Origin: Nostoc punctiforme NIES-2108
GTDB lineage: Bacteria; Cyanobacteriota; Cyanobacteriia; Cyanobacteriales; Nostocaceae
Direction: 5' to 3'
NCBI GenBank assembly: GCA_003326195.1
Contig: LXQE01000117.1
Location: 154,773-218,772 of the forward strand
DNA length: 64,000 bases
Positions within the stretch are counted from its first letter, which is position 1. Every line of letters starts with the position of its first letter. Positions 1 to 8,848 of the stretch are shown here, piece by piece. The notes beneath the pieces are model-generated. The model was not told the origin of the DNA. It made no database searches and saw only the letters and a program-made list of their open reading frames with translations. The translations under genes and the position numbers were made by a program.

Positions 1-971
1 AGCCAATCTTGCAGTTGCATTTTATAGGCGAAATTATAGTAATTAGGAGCAACTGAAAAAATGGCATTCGGTTTTCTGGCTTTCACTGTTTGGTAAAGGT
101 CTACCATGAAGGCAGTAATTTTATCTGCCCGCCATTTTATCCATGCTTGGGCTTGGGGGTTGGGTGGTGGAGGATTCCCAGTTTCTTGAGTATATAAATT
201 TATCGTGTACTTATCGTAACCAAAATCCACAGGTAAACTCATGTGGTCGTCAAATTGAACGCCATCAGCATCGTATTTAGCGATAACTTCCACGACAAGT
301 TCCCTGATAAAATTTTGCACTTCCGGGTGAAAGGGATTCAACCACGCTACTTCACCCGCAGCACTAATTGAAGTTTGAGTCCCATCCCCTTTTTGTGTTA
401 ACCAATCTGGATGCTGCGATGCAAGTTCCGAAGTTAGAGGAACCATAAAACCAAATTCAAACCAGGGTATTGCTAGTAACCCTTGGCTGCGGGCTTGAGT
501 GATAATGTCTGCAATTACATCTTGTCCATCTACTCCCTTGAAGAAAAAAGGTATCCCCTTTTTTTCCATGATGGCACTAGGGTATTGTGTATAACCATCA
601 TTCCAAACTACGGGATAAACGGTATTAAAGTTTAACTGCCGCAGTTGGCTCATGGCTGCTTGCACCTGTGAACGATTTCTGAAAACGCTAAAATCGTTAC
701 CACTTAGCCATACTCCCCGAATTTCCTGGCGAGGTTGAGGAGGTAGTTGGGCAACGGTAGGGGCAAAGCTGTTGAGTAGCAATACCAGCAAGAATGATAT
801 CAGACATAATAATGGCAGCAGACGTTTTTTCAAAGGCCACGGTGATGTCTCTTGACTCGCTACGTGTAGCTTGCTTAGACCTACTAGTACTCGTCTGTGT
901 ACAGGCTTAAATAGTAAGTTAATTAGAGTTGCATTAATTTCTCTGCTTTTTTCCCAAAACTGAGTTGTCAT
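1..971 (-). CDS. Glycosyl hydrolase-like 10 (GHL10/DUF187) family protein, 3' part outside window
   Basis: Reading the minus strand from ATG at 971 gives an open frame of at least 323 codons that runs off the window edge. About residues 51-70 form one hydrophobic segment (LLPLLCLISFLLVLLL), probably a signal anchor. The mature part begins with REIRGVWLSG and continues with LNFNTVYPVVWNDGYTQYPS, AIPWFEFGF and DGVQFDDHMS, which match the TIM-barrel of the GHL10 family (PF02638) of predicted surface glycosidases. FDDH probably lies in the catalytic area. The stretch KLHVASQE just before the membrane segment is encoded by a short repeat (around 860-880) seen elsewhere in such genomes, so the N-terminus may be repeat-modified. 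The exact substrate cannot be told. Confidence 0.85.
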   Translation of the reverse strand, partial: MTTQFWEKSREINATLINLLFKPVHRRVLVGLSKLHVASQETSPWPLKKRLLPLLCLISFLLVLLLNSFAPTVAQLPPQPRQEIRGVWLSGNDFSVFRNRSQVQAAMSQLRQLNFNTVYPVVWNDGYTQYPSAIMEKKGIPFFFKGVDGQDVIADIITQARSQGLLAIPWFEFGFMVPLTSELASQHPDWLTQKGDGTQTSISAAGEVAWLNPFHPEVQNFIRELVVEVIAKYDADGVQFDDHMSLPVDFGYDKYTINLYTQETGNPPPPNPQAQAWIKWRADKITAFMVDLYQTVKARKPNAIFSVAPNYYNFAYKMQLQDW

Positions 972-1176
972 TACTTCTACTTACTAAATGAGGTTAATTA
1001 GTTATATTTAATACTATAAAAACGTTAAATTACTCCATCAGAAAACTGATGCAGTAATTTAGCTGCAAGATAGTTGACGCAGTTATAAGGTTAGTAGTGC
1101 CAAATAGAAATGTTTCAAATGTAAGCTGTAGTCGAGATGCTGTGATGAAATTTATTGTTGTGCGATCGCCAAACCT

Positions 1177-1638
1177 ATGAATTTCAAACCTCACCAAAAC
1201 ACTTTTGACGAGAAACTAAGCGCAAGTATTGGGCTGGCCATTGGATTGCTGTTCATTGGGGGAGGTTTTTGGGTACGTAACATAATCGCCCACGAAGGTG
1301 CAACGCTAAACGAAACACGTGGTACGGTGGTAGACAGCATCAGTCGTCGCGATCGCAGCAGTACGAACAACAATGAGCAAAAAGAAACCTATGCGCCAGT
1401 TATCGAGTTTCTAGCTAACGGTAAACGCACTCGCTTTACAGGCAATTATGAGTCTTACCGCTCCAGCAAAGGCCAGATGGTGGTGATACGTTACAATCCG
1501 AAACAACCCATAAGTACTGCGCGTGTGGTGAATCCGCTGGAAGGTTTAGTACCTTGGGGAATGTTTGGTATGGGTGGGTTAGCTGTGGTTTTCAGCGTGG
1601 GCACACTTTTGCCTATACGCTGGTCTTCAGGTGGGTAA
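1177..1638 (+). CDS. DUF3592-type membrane protein
   Basis: This 153-residue protein has a hydrophobic helix at about residues 16-33 (SIGLAIGLLFIGGGFWV), a soluble middle part and a second helix at about 124-145. The middle part contains YAPVIEFLANGKRTRF and VVIRYNPKQP, which is the usual DUF3592 pattern: a small beta domain held between two membrane helices. Its function is unknown. It converges with the gene at 1657-1926, leaving only 18 bases between the two stops. Confidence 0.7.
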   Translation: MNFKPHQNTFDEKLSASIGLAIGLLFIGGGFWVRNIIAHEGATLNETRGTVVDSISRRDRSSTNNNEQKETYAPVIEFLANGKRTRFTGNYESYRSSKGQMVVIRYNPKQPISTARVVNPLEGLVPWGMFGMGGLAVVFSVGTLLPIRWSSGG

Positions 1639-1656
1639 CTATAGCATTAGATATAT

Positions 1657-1926
1657 TTATGATTTTCGTGCTGACTTTGGCGGCGTTCTATGGGCGCCAA
1701 AATATTTCTCACTCCGGTAACGCAACCACACCCGCAACACTTGCGGAATCTGGTCTTTTTGTTCTTTAGTCAGGGTGTTGTAAAGGGCTAAGGCGCGATC
1801 GCGTTCGCCCCGACAAGCTGCATTGTTGTGAGCATCCCAATAGCTGCGGGCTACTCGAATCCGCCGACAGACTTCTTTAATCAGTGCGTCTCCCGTAAGT
1901 GGAGTGTCTTGCTTGGTCATACTCAA
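1657..1926 (-). CDS. Conserved hypothetical protein, 89 aa
   Basis: A small, soluble and basic protein. Its middle (KEVCRRIRVARSYWDAHNNAACRGERDRALALYNTLTKEQKDQIPQ, quoted in pieces: RSYWDAHN, RALALYNTL, IPQVLRVWLRY) looks helical, and the arginine- and lysine-rich C-terminus looks disordered. I do not recognise a named domain. The codon use and the well-formed ATG start at 1926 support a real gene. It lies convergent to the DUF3592 gene. Confidence 0.6.
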   Translation of the reverse strand: MSMTKQDTPLTGDALIKEVCRRIRVARSYWDAHNNAACRGERDRALALYNTLTKEQKDQIPQVLRVWLRYRSEKYFGAHRTPPKSARKS

Positions 1927-2462
1927 ATGCTATAAATTTCTAATGTCATCCTAGCGAGTCAGATTCATCTTGACAATTGCAAATAATCCAATCAAAAATA
2001 CTGTGTTTTAGAAGCATTCATATCGGAGTGAATACTCATCAGGTTCCCAAGCCTAGCTTTCGTCATCCAAACTGACTCCTGAACTCTGAATTCTGCTGAA
2101 AATCGAGATAATTGAAGACTTTCTCCTGACGCTTGAATTTCATTTGTGCGAAGTGGTCTTCCAGTAGGAAAATAGATAAAGCAGTAGTGACCATCAAGCT
2201 ATATGTTTGAAATTATGGTGTTAAATTATTTCTTGTTAAAAAAGCCTGCTTTGCTATCTCATCAATATTCCAATCGCATCAATCTACTTTTGTAAATCCA
2301 AAATTTGCTCTCAAATAAGCTCTAATGGGTGTAAAAGTCATAATAATTCGTAATTGATAATGACGCTTGCGGAGTCGCTAACGTAATTCGTAGTTGTAAT
2401 CCCTGCTTGCTCTCTACTCTTTTAATTACTAATTACGAATATAGCAAGGAAGGATAAATAAA
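1927..2462. other. Intergenic region with a short dispersed repeat
   Basis: No gene is supported here. Positions about 2343-2395 carry a repeat-family block: an ATTCGTAATT-type run, then GACGCTTGCGGAGTCGCTAACG, then the run again. Relatives lie at about 21784-21905 and 27933-27990. An AAGGA ribosome-binding sequence at about 2449-2453 precedes the ATG of the receiver gene. Confidence 0.55.
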
Positions 2463-2879
2463 ATGTCATTTATTATGCAAACTTCTGGAACTCTTACTGG
2501 TTTAGATATCTTGGTAGTTGAGGATGATGATGATACTCGGTTTTTTATCACTACTGTCTTGGAAATGGATGGAGCAACAGTTATAGCAGTGATATCAGCA
2601 GCAGATGCACGTAATGTATTGTCCGAATTGCAACCCGATGTTTTAATTAGTGATATCGGGTTGCCTGGGGAGGATGGCTACACTTTTATCTCCAAATTCC
2701 GTGCCCTTAAACCAAATAATGTTGGACGAGTCCCAGCTATTGCTTTAACAGCCTTTGCTGATAGTGAGGCTCGGATTCGGGCTTTAGAAGCTGGCTTTGA
2801 CACTCATGTATCTAAACCGATTGCTCCAGAAGAACTAGTGGAGATAGTCGCTAATTTGGTTGCTTCGTGTAATTGGTAA
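2463..2879 (+). CDS. Stand-alone response regulator receiver protein
   Basis: This 138-residue protein is a single CheY-like receiver domain with no output domain. The acidic pocket is VVEDDDD (residues 18-24), the phospho-acceptor is Asp64 in SDIGLPGEDG, the conserved Thr is Thr95 in ALTAFA, and the conserved Lys is Lys117 in SKP. All key residues are present, so it should be phosphorylated by a histidine kinase, though none is nearby. In cyanobacteria such proteins usually act through protein partners. An in-frame second ATG at codon 5 is an alternative start. Its stop abuts the stop of the DUF6335 gene on the other strand. Confidence 0.9.
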   Translation: MSFIMQTSGTLTGLDILVVEDDDDTRFFITTVLEMDGATVIAVISAADARNVLSELQPDVLISDIGLPGEDGYTFISKFRALKPNNVGRVPAIALTAFADSEARIRALEAGFDTHVSKPIAPEELVEIVANLVASCNW

Positions 2880-3278
2880 TTATTCTCCTCGGTCTTGATA
2901 ATCTTCAGAAGACTTTGGATCTAACTCCCAGCGATCGCCATCACGATCCTCTAAAATATCGTTGGTATGCAGAAACTCAGAATCAGCCATTTCTAGCCCC
3001 ACTGCTGCTTCTAAGTCCTCAGTTACATTTTGATCAGGAGTGGAAGTACTACCACCAACAGCTTCATCTCCAACTGCATCGGCATCTTGCCAGTAAGCAT
3101 CAACATCCCCACCAGTCAGTTCCGGACTAGTTTCTGTGTACTCGTCTCTTTCTGCTTTTATTGAGCGTCCGCCAATATTGTATCCTGGCAAGTCTTTCAC
3201 ACCAGTACCGTAGGATTCGGTAATCTCTTGTGGCAAATCATTAGTTTTAATTTTGTCATTATGATTTTTTTCTGCCAT
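2880..3278 (-). CDS. DUF6335 family protein
   Basis: This is a 132-residue acidic, polar protein without membrane segments. It contains ESYGTGVKDLPGYN and HTNDILEDRDGDRWELDP, the hallmark of a cyanobacterial family (DUF6335) found near stress genes. The role is unknown. I chose the ATG at 3278 (MAEKNH) because AAAAGGGC sits 7-8 bases upstream; the frame is open to 3305 but that start has no ribosome-binding sequence. Its stop touches the stop of the receiver gene. Confidence 0.75.
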   Translation of the reverse strand: MAEKNHNDKIKTNDLPQEITESYGTGVKDLPGYNIGGRSIKAERDEYTETSPELTGGDVDAYWQDADAVGDEAVGGSTSTPDQNVTEDLEAAVGLEMADSEFLHTNDILEDRDGDRWELDPKSSEDYQDRGE

Positions 3279-3760
3279 GATACTAGCCCTTTTCTGCATT
3301 CTCACAATAACGTTTTCCTGTTACAAATTTGTCTAACTAGAGGTGTATAACTTATAAAATAATCTATCCCCTGGGTACGACGCTAAACTAGCGATCGCGC
3401 CATAAGATTGTAGCTATGAATTCATGGTCTAATGAACTTGTAGTTGGAAGTTATGAGTTAGAAGTTATTCAACCGAAATGACTCATGAGCGAACTGATAA
3501 CTCATAGCTATTTTCTGTTTGAAAAAAGAGGGAATCAAAAATAAATAAATTTTATAAGTTTAGCATTTCAATTTAGTATTAAATTTTTTAATTAACTAAA
3601 TGCTAAACAATAAAGAATTTAAATAATTTTGAGTTGCAAATACAGACAAAAAGTTAGTAATTCAGAATTATTTATTTAGGAGAAAATCTGGCTCTTTAAC
3701 TGTCTCTAATCGATAAATATTGTTGTTTGTAGCTAATTAAAGAAGAACATAATATCATCT
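3279..3760. other. Intergenic AT-rich region
   Basis: This is the divergent upstream region of the DUF6335 gene and the DJ-1-like gene. No ORF is supported. A HIP1 octamer lies at about 3391-3398. Nearly all of 3520-3740 is AT-rich and probably holds the promoter of the gene at 3761; no specific operator was recognised. Confidence 0.4.
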
Positions 3761-4858
3761 ATGACTGAACATAACAATCACTCCGGTAAGAAAAAAGTTG
3801 CTATCCTCATTGAACAAGCTGTAGAGGATGCAGAATTTACAGTTCCTTATAATGGATTCAAACAAGCAGGAATTGAGGTAGTAGTCCTTGGTTCCCGAAT
3901 GAATGAAAAATATAAGGGTAAACGCGGCAAACTTAGCATACAAGCTGACGGTACCACAACGGAAGCGATCGCAGCCGAATTCGATGCAGTGGTGATTCCA
4001 GGCGGCATGGCTCCCGATCAAATGCGGCGGAACATCAACACAGTGCGTTTTGTCCAAGAAGCTATACAACAAGGGAAATTAGTTGCTGCTGTTTGTCACG
4101 GGCCACAAGTTTTGATTGAAGGCGACTTGCTCAAAGGTAAACAAGCCACTGGTTTTGTTGCTATTGCCAAGGACATGATTAACGCTGGCGCAAAATATGT
4201 AGATGAGCCTGTGGTAGTTGATGGGAATTTAATTACATCTCGTGAACCTGGAGACTTGGCAATTTTCACCACAGCTATTTTGAGCCGTTTGGGTTATGGT
4301 GGCAAAGATGCTGCATTGCCAAATGAAAAAGACACAAGTGCTGAATGGTGGAAGCTGGCTGATGCTTGGGGTGGCTCAACTAAAGGTGAGATCACCAAAG
4401 GTTTAAATAATGCCCTTGCTGGTGAACGTTATTCGCTAGAAGCATTTGAAAACTACTTGCAAAAGGAATCAGATAACGAAGTTAACTCCGTCTTTCAAGA
4501 AATAATTACTAATAAACAGCGCCACATTCAAAAACTGGAAACCTATCTTCAGTTATTGAGCGAAAAACCCTCTTTAGGGGCAAACATTGCCAATCAGTAT
4601 GCCAAGGTGAAAACTGCCTTAACTGGAAGTGATGATATATATCAGTTACGTTCTGCTTTAGGTGATGTGCAAACTGGTATCGGCGATATTGGCAATTTGT
4701 CTGCAATGTTCACCGACCCAGTAGCAACTGCTATTTTCAAAGAAATTTACCAGAATTTATTGAAATACGAACAACGATTGGTAGAACTGTATTGGGCGCG
4801 GCTAGGCGCTCAGATTCAGCCTCCTAAGCCGACTACCGGGGCTGCTGTATCAATGTAA
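3761..4858 (+). CDS. DJ-1/PfpI family protein with C-terminal helical (ferritin-like) domain
   Basis: Residues about 11-185 are a DJ-1/PfpI domain: KVAILIEQAVEDAEF, VVIPGGMAPD and the nucleophile elbow AAVCHGPQ with Cys112-His113. Members act as cysteine peptidases, chaperones or glyoxalase/deglycase-type enzymes. Plain PfpI proteins are about 170-190 residues; here an extra region of about 160 residues (205-350) is all helical (GERYSLEAFENYLQKES, KQRHIQKLETYLQ) and resembles a ferritin-like bundle of the DUF2383 type, though full metal ligands were not confirmed. The fusion suggests a stress role. A 13-bp inverted repeat follows the gene. Confidence 0.85.
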   Translation: MTEHNNHSGKKKVAILIEQAVEDAEFTVPYNGFKQAGIEVVVLGSRMNEKYKGKRGKLSIQADGTTTEAIAAEFDAVVIPGGMAPDQMRRNINTVRFVQEAIQQGKLVAAVCHGPQVLIEGDLLKGKQATGFVAIAKDMINAGAKYVDEPVVVDGNLITSREPGDLAIFTTAILSRLGYGGKDAALPNEKDTSAEWWKLADAWGGSTKGEITKGLNNALAGERYSLEAFENYLQKESDNEVNSVFQEIITNKQRHIQKLETYLQLLSEKPSLGANIANQYAKVKTALTGSDDIYQLRSALGDVQTGIGDIGNLSAMFTDPVATAIFKEIYQNLLKYEQRLVELYWARLGAQIQPPKPTTGAAVSM

Positions 4859-4890
4859 GGTTGTAAGGTTTTTTGATAGACGGCTACCGA

Positions 4891-4939
4891 AGAGGCGCAA
4901 ATAACACACAGACAGAAAGAAGAGGGTATTTGCGCCTCT
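4891..4939 (+). terminator. Inverted repeat, probable terminator or 5' hairpin
   Basis: Perfect 13-bp arms (AGAGGCGCAAATA at 4891-4903 and its complement at 4927-4939) enclose a 23-base loop. It lies between the DJ-1-like gene and the SRPBCC gene. There is no clean T-run, so it could also be a leader hairpin of the downstream gene. Confidence 0.45.
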
Positions 4940-4971
4940 CTGGTGAATTTACAGTAATGGAGATATAAAAA

Positions 4972-5670
4972 GTGGCTTCAACATCAGGGGATAAATCAAG
5001 TACAAATCAGCCAGAAGCTAGTGAAGTAGAGCGTTGGGCATCTCTTATTGGTGGCGGTGCAATGGTACTGATGGGTTTAAAGCAAGGTTCATTGCGGGGA
5101 GCGCTAACGGCTTTAGCAGGTGGCGGTTTGATTTATCAAGGTGCAACCAAGCAAAGCACAATCCAGAAAGCGCAGGAAGCAATCGGGATAAACCAACCCA
5201 TCAAAGTTGAAAAAACGGTAACAATTAATAAATCGGCAGAAGAATTATATCGCTTTTGGCACAACTTTGAGAATCTGCCTACATTTATGAAGCATCTCAA
5301 ATCTGTCAAAGTGCATAACGAAAAACGTTCTCATTGGATTGCCAATGCGCCCTTGGATAACAGCGTGGAATGGGATGCAGATATTCTCGAGGACCGGGAA
5401 AATGAGTTTATTTCTTGGGCTTCTGTAGAAGGTGCAGACGTTGATAATTCTGGTTTTGTCCGCTTCAAAAAAGCACCAGGCGATCGCGGCACGGAAGTCA
5501 AGGTTGTTTTGGAGTATAACCCACCAGGTGGAGCGTTGACAGCCACCCTAGCTAAACTTTTTGGTGAAGAACCAGAACAGCAAATTGGTGATGAATTACG
5601 CCGCTTCAAAATGCTAATGGAAGCAGGCGAAATTGCCACCACCGAAGGTCAACCAAGTGGACATAAGTAG
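4972..5670 (+). CDS. SRPBCC family protein with glycine-rich N-terminal membrane segment
   Basis: Translation starts at GTG 4972, with TGGAG about 12 bases upstream. Residues about 20-60 are glycine-rich and hydrophobic (LIGGGAMVLMG, ALAGGGLIYQG), like the YgaP/DUF2892-type membrane part. From about residue 78 the sequence VEKTVTINKSAEELYRFWHNFENLPTFM (cited in pieces: VTINKSAEELY, FWHNFENLP) starts a SRPBCC/polyketide-cyclase-like domain that runs to about 220 and contains WDADILEDRENEFISW. Such proteins bind hydrophobic ligands. It follows the DJ-1-like gene on the same strand, separated by a hairpin. Confidence 0.8.
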   Translation: MASTSGDKSSTNQPEASEVERWASLIGGGAMVLMGLKQGSLRGALTALAGGGLIYQGATKQSTIQKAQEAIGINQPIKVEKTVTINKSAEELYRFWHNFENLPTFMKHLKSVKVHNEKRSHWIANAPLDNSVEWDADILEDRENEFISWASVEGADVDNSGFVRFKKAPGDRGTEVKVVLEYNPPGGALTATLAKLFGEEPEQQIGDELRRFKMLMEAGEIATTEGQPSGHK

Positions 5671-5694
5671 TTGCGATGATTAGCGCCGCAAAAG

Positions 5695-5919
5695 CGATTA
5701 ATAGCGATCGCTTTGCCAAACGCCTGAAAATGGCGAAAAAGTTTGCCAAAGCAAAAGTGATTAACTTACAAAGAAGTTAATGCTGGCGAAGTGTTGAAAC
5801 AGATAACTGGTGGTTATGGCCCCGATGCTTGCATCGATGCTGTTGGTATAGAACACCATCACATTTTTCAACAAAAAAAGGATAACTATATCAAGGTTAT
5901 TCTTGAACCTGAATGGTGA
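5695..5919 (+). pseudogene. Remnant of a zinc alcohol/formaldehyde dehydrogenase gene
   Basis: The translated fragments (RFAKRLKMAKKFAKAKVIN, then in the next frame [24 protein letters not shown], quoted in parts, then KKDNYIKVILEP) match the intact gene at 6549-7718 at residues around 216-260 and at its very C-terminus. A one-base insertion near 5767 shifts the frame, and about 350 bases between the two conserved blocks are gone. No start or Rossmann region remains. This is a decayed second copy, less than 1 kb upstream of the intact one. Confidence 0.85.
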
Positions 5920-5974
5920 ATAGTCATTCAGTCTTTTGAATTGTACACCCAACATAATGCAATTGAGGTTTTTT

Positions 5975-6364
5975 ATGAATCGAGTAATTTCATGGCTGCG
6001 AAATATTCGCATTTCCCAAATTGTTGTAGTTTTTCTCGTAGGATTTATGTTCTTACTGGGTCAGGCTTTTAGCTACACTAACATAGCACTGGCTGACGTT
6101 AAAACTCCAGAGGGTACTTATTACAAAGGAACACCAAATGAGCAAGGTGAAATTAGAAACGATACCCAAATCAATAATACCCAAAAATCACAAAACCCAA
6201 TCAAAAACACTGTTGATAATATCCGCGAAAAGTTAAACTTGGATGAAAAACCTCCTGAAGCAACAAAAGAGTTTTTTGATCCTACTACAAACAGAACCGG
6301 AGATGAAACTTCATCATTAAGTAAAACTAGAGAAGGTTATTATCGCACTCCTTCTAGCAACTAA
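5975..6364 (+). CDS. Small secreted or membrane-anchored hypothetical protein
   Basis: The ATG at 5975 has GAGG 6-10 bases upstream, so I prefer it to the in-frame ATG at 5936. The 129-residue product has a hydrophobic N-terminus at about 13-33 (IVVVFLVGFMFLLGQAF), ending in a possible signal-peptidase site near ALAD. The rest is polar and probably disordered, with TPEGTYYKGTPNEQGE and KTREGYYRTPSS. It resembles small cyanobacterial stress or low-temperature-induced proteins, but I cannot name a family with certainty. It lies between the decayed and intact dehydrogenase copies. Confidence 0.65.
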   Translation: MNRVISWLRNIRISQIVVVFLVGFMFLLGQAFSYTNIALADVKTPEGTYYKGTPNEQGEIRNDTQINNTQKSQNPIKNTVDNIREKLNLDEKPPEATKEFFDPTTNRTGDETSSLSKTREGYYRTPSSN

Positions 6365-6448
6365 CTGAGAGGTAGCAGCTAGACGGTTAACAAATTTTGG
6401 GTCGAGATTCTTGACTCATATATTGTTGAATAACTTTTTAGCGGTTAC

Positions 6449-6474
6449 TGAGACGCGATAACTATCGCGTCTCA
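6449..6474. terminator. Perfect hairpin downstream of the small secreted-protein gene
   Basis: TGAGACGCGATA and its perfect complement (12-bp arms, 2-base loop) follow the gene ending at 6364. Similar GACGCGA/TCGCGTC hairpins occur at 14888-14907 and near 26790, so this may be a dispersed palindrome that doubles as a terminator. Confidence 0.5.
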
Positions 6475-6548
6475 AAATCAAGTTAAATTTAGTATTTATC
6501 TTGATATGAATGCTCCAGAGATTATAACTAACTAGGGACTAAATAATT

Positions 6549-7718
6549 ATGAAAGCAGTTTGCTGGCATGGAGCAAATGATGTGCGGGTAGAAACGGTTC
6601 CTGACCCCACAATTCTTAACCCGCGTGATGCCATTATTAAAATTACTTCCACAGCAATTTGTGGATCTGATTTGCATATTTACAATGGCTACATCCCTTC
6701 AATGGAAAAGGGTGACATCCTTGGTCATGAATTCATGGGAGAAGTTGTAGAACTTGGAAGTGCAGTTAAAAATGTGAATATAGGCGATCGCGTCGTTGTT
6801 CCCTTCACCATCTCCTGCGGTAACTGCTTTTTCTGCAATCGGGATTTATGGTCGTTGTGCGATAACTCTAACCCCAATGGTTGGTTAGTAGAAAAGCAAA
6901 TGGGCTATTCGCCATCAGCTCTATTTGGCTACTCTCATTTATTCGGCGGTTACGCTGGTGGTCAAGCAGAGTATGCACGAGTGCCCTTTGCCGATGTCGG
7001 CTTGTTCAAAATCCCTGATGGTTTAACGGATGAGCAAGTACTATTTTTAACAGACATTTTCCCCACAGGCTATATGGCAGCTGAGAACTGCAACATCCAA
7101 CCCGGTGATATTGTCGCCGTTTGGGGTTGTGGCCCAGTCGGACAATTCGCCATTAGAAGCGCATATATGCTAGGTGCAGAACGGGTAATTGCCTTTGACC
7201 GCGTTCCCGAACGTCTGCAAATGGCTAAAGAATACGGCAAAGCTGAAGTTCTCAACTACGAAGAAGTGGATGTAGGCGAAGCACTCAAAGAAATGACTGG
7301 TGGTCGTGGCCCCGATGCTTGCATTGATGCAGTGGGAATGGAGGCACACGGCACAGATTTTATGGCGATGTACGATCAGGTAAAGCAAGCAGTACGTCTA
7401 GAAACAGACCGTCCGACGGCATTACGACAAGTAATTGTGTCTTGTCGCAAAGGTGGTCACGTATCAATTCCGGGTGTATATGGTGGCTTTGTAGATAAAG
7501 TGCCGATGGGTGCTGCGATGAACAAGGGTCTAACCTTGAAAATGGGACAAACACACGTCCACAAGTATCTAAAACCTTTGCTAGAACACATCCAAAACGG
7601 TGATATCGATCCAACATTTATCATCACTCACAGCTTACCTCTAGAACAAGCGCCCCACGGCTACGAAATTTTTAAGGAGAAGAAAGATAACTGTATCAAA
7701 GTTGTACTCAAACCTTGA
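6549..7718 (+). CDS. Zinc-dependent alcohol dehydrogenase, formaldehyde-dehydrogenase-like
   Basis: This is a full-length 389-residue medium-chain dehydrogenase. Catalytic zinc ligands are Cys38 (AICGSD) and His60-Glu61 (GHEFMG). The structural zinc cysteines are Cys90, 93, 96 and 104. The Rossmann motif is GCGPVGQFA, followed by [13 protein letters not shown]. The insert [13 protein letters not shown] is typical of the glutathione-independent formaldehyde dehydrogenase-like group, which oxidises aldehydes or alcohols with NAD. The intact copy follows a decayed paralogue at 5695-5919 and precedes a cupin gene and an aldehyde oxidoreductase operon, which fits a role in aldehyde turnover. Confidence 0.92.
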   Translation: MKAVCWHGANDVRVETVPDPTILNPRDAIIKITSTAICGSDLHIYNGYIPSMEKGDILGHEFMGEVVELGSAVKNVNIGDRVVVPFTISCGNCFFCNRDLWSLCDNSNPNGWLVEKQMGYSPSALFGYSHLFGGYAGGQAEYARVPFADVGLFKIPDGLTDEQVLFLTDIFPTGYMAAENCNIQPGDIVAVWGCGPVGQFAIRSAYMLGAERVIAFDRVPERLQMAKEYGKAEVLNYEEVDVGEALKEMTGGRGPDACIDAVGMEAHGTDFMAMYDQVKQAVRLETDRPTALRQVIVSCRKGGHVSIPGVYGGFVDKVPMGAAMNKGLTLKMGQTHVHKYLKPLLEHIQNGDIDPTFIITHSLPLEQAPHGYEIFKEKKDNCIKVVLKP

Positions 7719-7855
7719 TCGGGAGTGGGAATGAAGAAGGGAATAGGGAGTAGGTTACAGGGTACAGAGTACAGATTATGCCCTATCACCTGTCACCTGT
7801 CACCTCTCCCCTAATCCCAATGTTCAAATTTAATAACTATAAAGAGGCAAAAAAT

Positions 7856-8197
7856 ATGTCTGATACAACTGTTAGCAAAGTAGACTCTAGTCATTCTCCA
7901 AAAGGCCAACTTGGTCAAAAATATCTTGCATCTGGCAAAAATATTTCCATGCGTCTGTGGGAAAATGAACAACCGAACGAATCTAAAGAGCCAGCAGCAC
8001 GCGAATATGAAACTGTTGGTTATGTAATCAATGGTCGTGCTGAATTACATATTGAAGGGCAAACGATTTTACTAGAACCTGGGAGTTCTTGGATAGTACC
8101 AAAAGGAGCTAGCCACACCTATAAAATTCTAGAACCATTTACTGCTGTTGAAGCAACCAGTCCACCCGCTCAAGTTCACGGGCGAGATGAAAACTGA
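7856..8197 (+). CDS. Cupin domain protein
   Basis: The ATG at 7856 follows AAAGAGG by about 8 bases; the frame is open 26 codons further upstream but that part is repeat-like (CACCTGTCACC runs). The 113-residue protein has a single cupin fold: ETVGYVINGRAELHIEGQ (motif 1 area) and LEPGSSWIVPKGASHTYKI (motif 2 area, with His). Small cupins bind metals or small ligands; the substrate is unknown. It sits 137 bases after the zinc dehydrogenase and may be coexpressed with it. Confidence 0.85.
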   Translation: MSDTTVSKVDSSHSPKGQLGQKYLASGKNISMRLWENEQPNESKEPAAREYETVGYVINGRAELHIEGQTILLEPGSSWIVPKGASHTYKILEPFTAVEATSPPAQVHGRDEN

Positions 8198-8317
8198 TTT
8201 GCGATCGCTAAAAATTTATAGCCGCTTTCAATGGCATGGAATATAAAGCATTCATAGGGGAACAATATTCTTGTTCTCCTTTTTACTGTGCTTTGCAGCT
8301 TAGAGGTTGTTTTAAAA

Positions 8318-8482
8318 AAATACAGTTCAGTTAAGCAATTTTTTCCTTCTCTTTCTTCTCTCTGCGTCCTCTGCGCCTTCTCTACGAGACGCTGCGCGTT
8401 GGCGGAAGCCTCTCCAAGAGTTGGCGGTTCGTTAAAAAACTGACTTGGATAACAGAGTTTTAGCCTTAACTGAACCGTATTG
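8318..8482. repeat. MITE-like element, copy 1 (related to 16090-16211)
   Basis: The ends are imperfect 18-bp inverted repeats (AATACAGTTCAGTTAAG at the left, CTTAACTGAACCGTATTG at the right). The interior, with CTCTGCGTCCTCTGCGCC and GGCGGTTCGTTAAAAAACTG, is almost identical to the copy at 16090-16211. This copy carries about 43 extra bases near 8379-8421 (CTACGAGACGCTGCGCG type), which is itself a short dispersed repeat. It has no coding capacity. Confidence 0.85.
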
Positions 8483-8520
8483 TGTTTTAAAAGGGTTTGG
8501 CTATGATTTTTATCACATTT

Positions 8521-8610
8521 TTACCCCCCCTTAATCCCCCCGATACATTGGGGGGAAACAAGAAAATCTAGTTCCTTCCCCAATACATACGGGGAGGGTT
8601 AGGGTGGGGT
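8521..8610. repeat. Dispersed hairpin repeat (CCCCCTTAATCCCCCC family)
   Basis: The block TTAATCCCCCC...GGGGGGAAAC...CCAATACATACGGGGAGGGTTAGGGTGGGG matches, piece by piece, the interior of the MITE at 63444-63626 but lacks its terminal repeats. It can fold into two G/C hairpins. The whole 8198-8848 gap holds this block, the MITE-like copy before it, and then an AT-rich stretch that probably contains the promoter of the aldehyde oxidoreductase operon. Confidence 0.7.
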
Positions 8611-8848
8611 GCAATGACTGGGGGCATCATAACTAATTACCCGGACTTGATATTAATTCTATTTTGAGAATTCTAGATAATACTTATGGCATAAACCTTC
8701 TGATAGAGAGACATAACAAGACGAAATTGTATTCTATAAACAATGTCTTTTTAAAGAAAATGCTTCTAAGAAAGTCTGGTTTTCTATCAATAATTTCAGT
8801 AGAGATAATTACTCAATATTTTTAACAAAAACAGAATGGAGCGAACAA

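Noticed and set aside
3755..4072. 105-codon minus-strand ORF with many Cys and Phe
   Set aside because: It lies fully opposite the DJ-1-like gene and has no independent support.
5761..6012. 83-codon minus-strand ORF
   Set aside because: Opposite the decayed dehydrogenase fragment and the next gene's start; no support.
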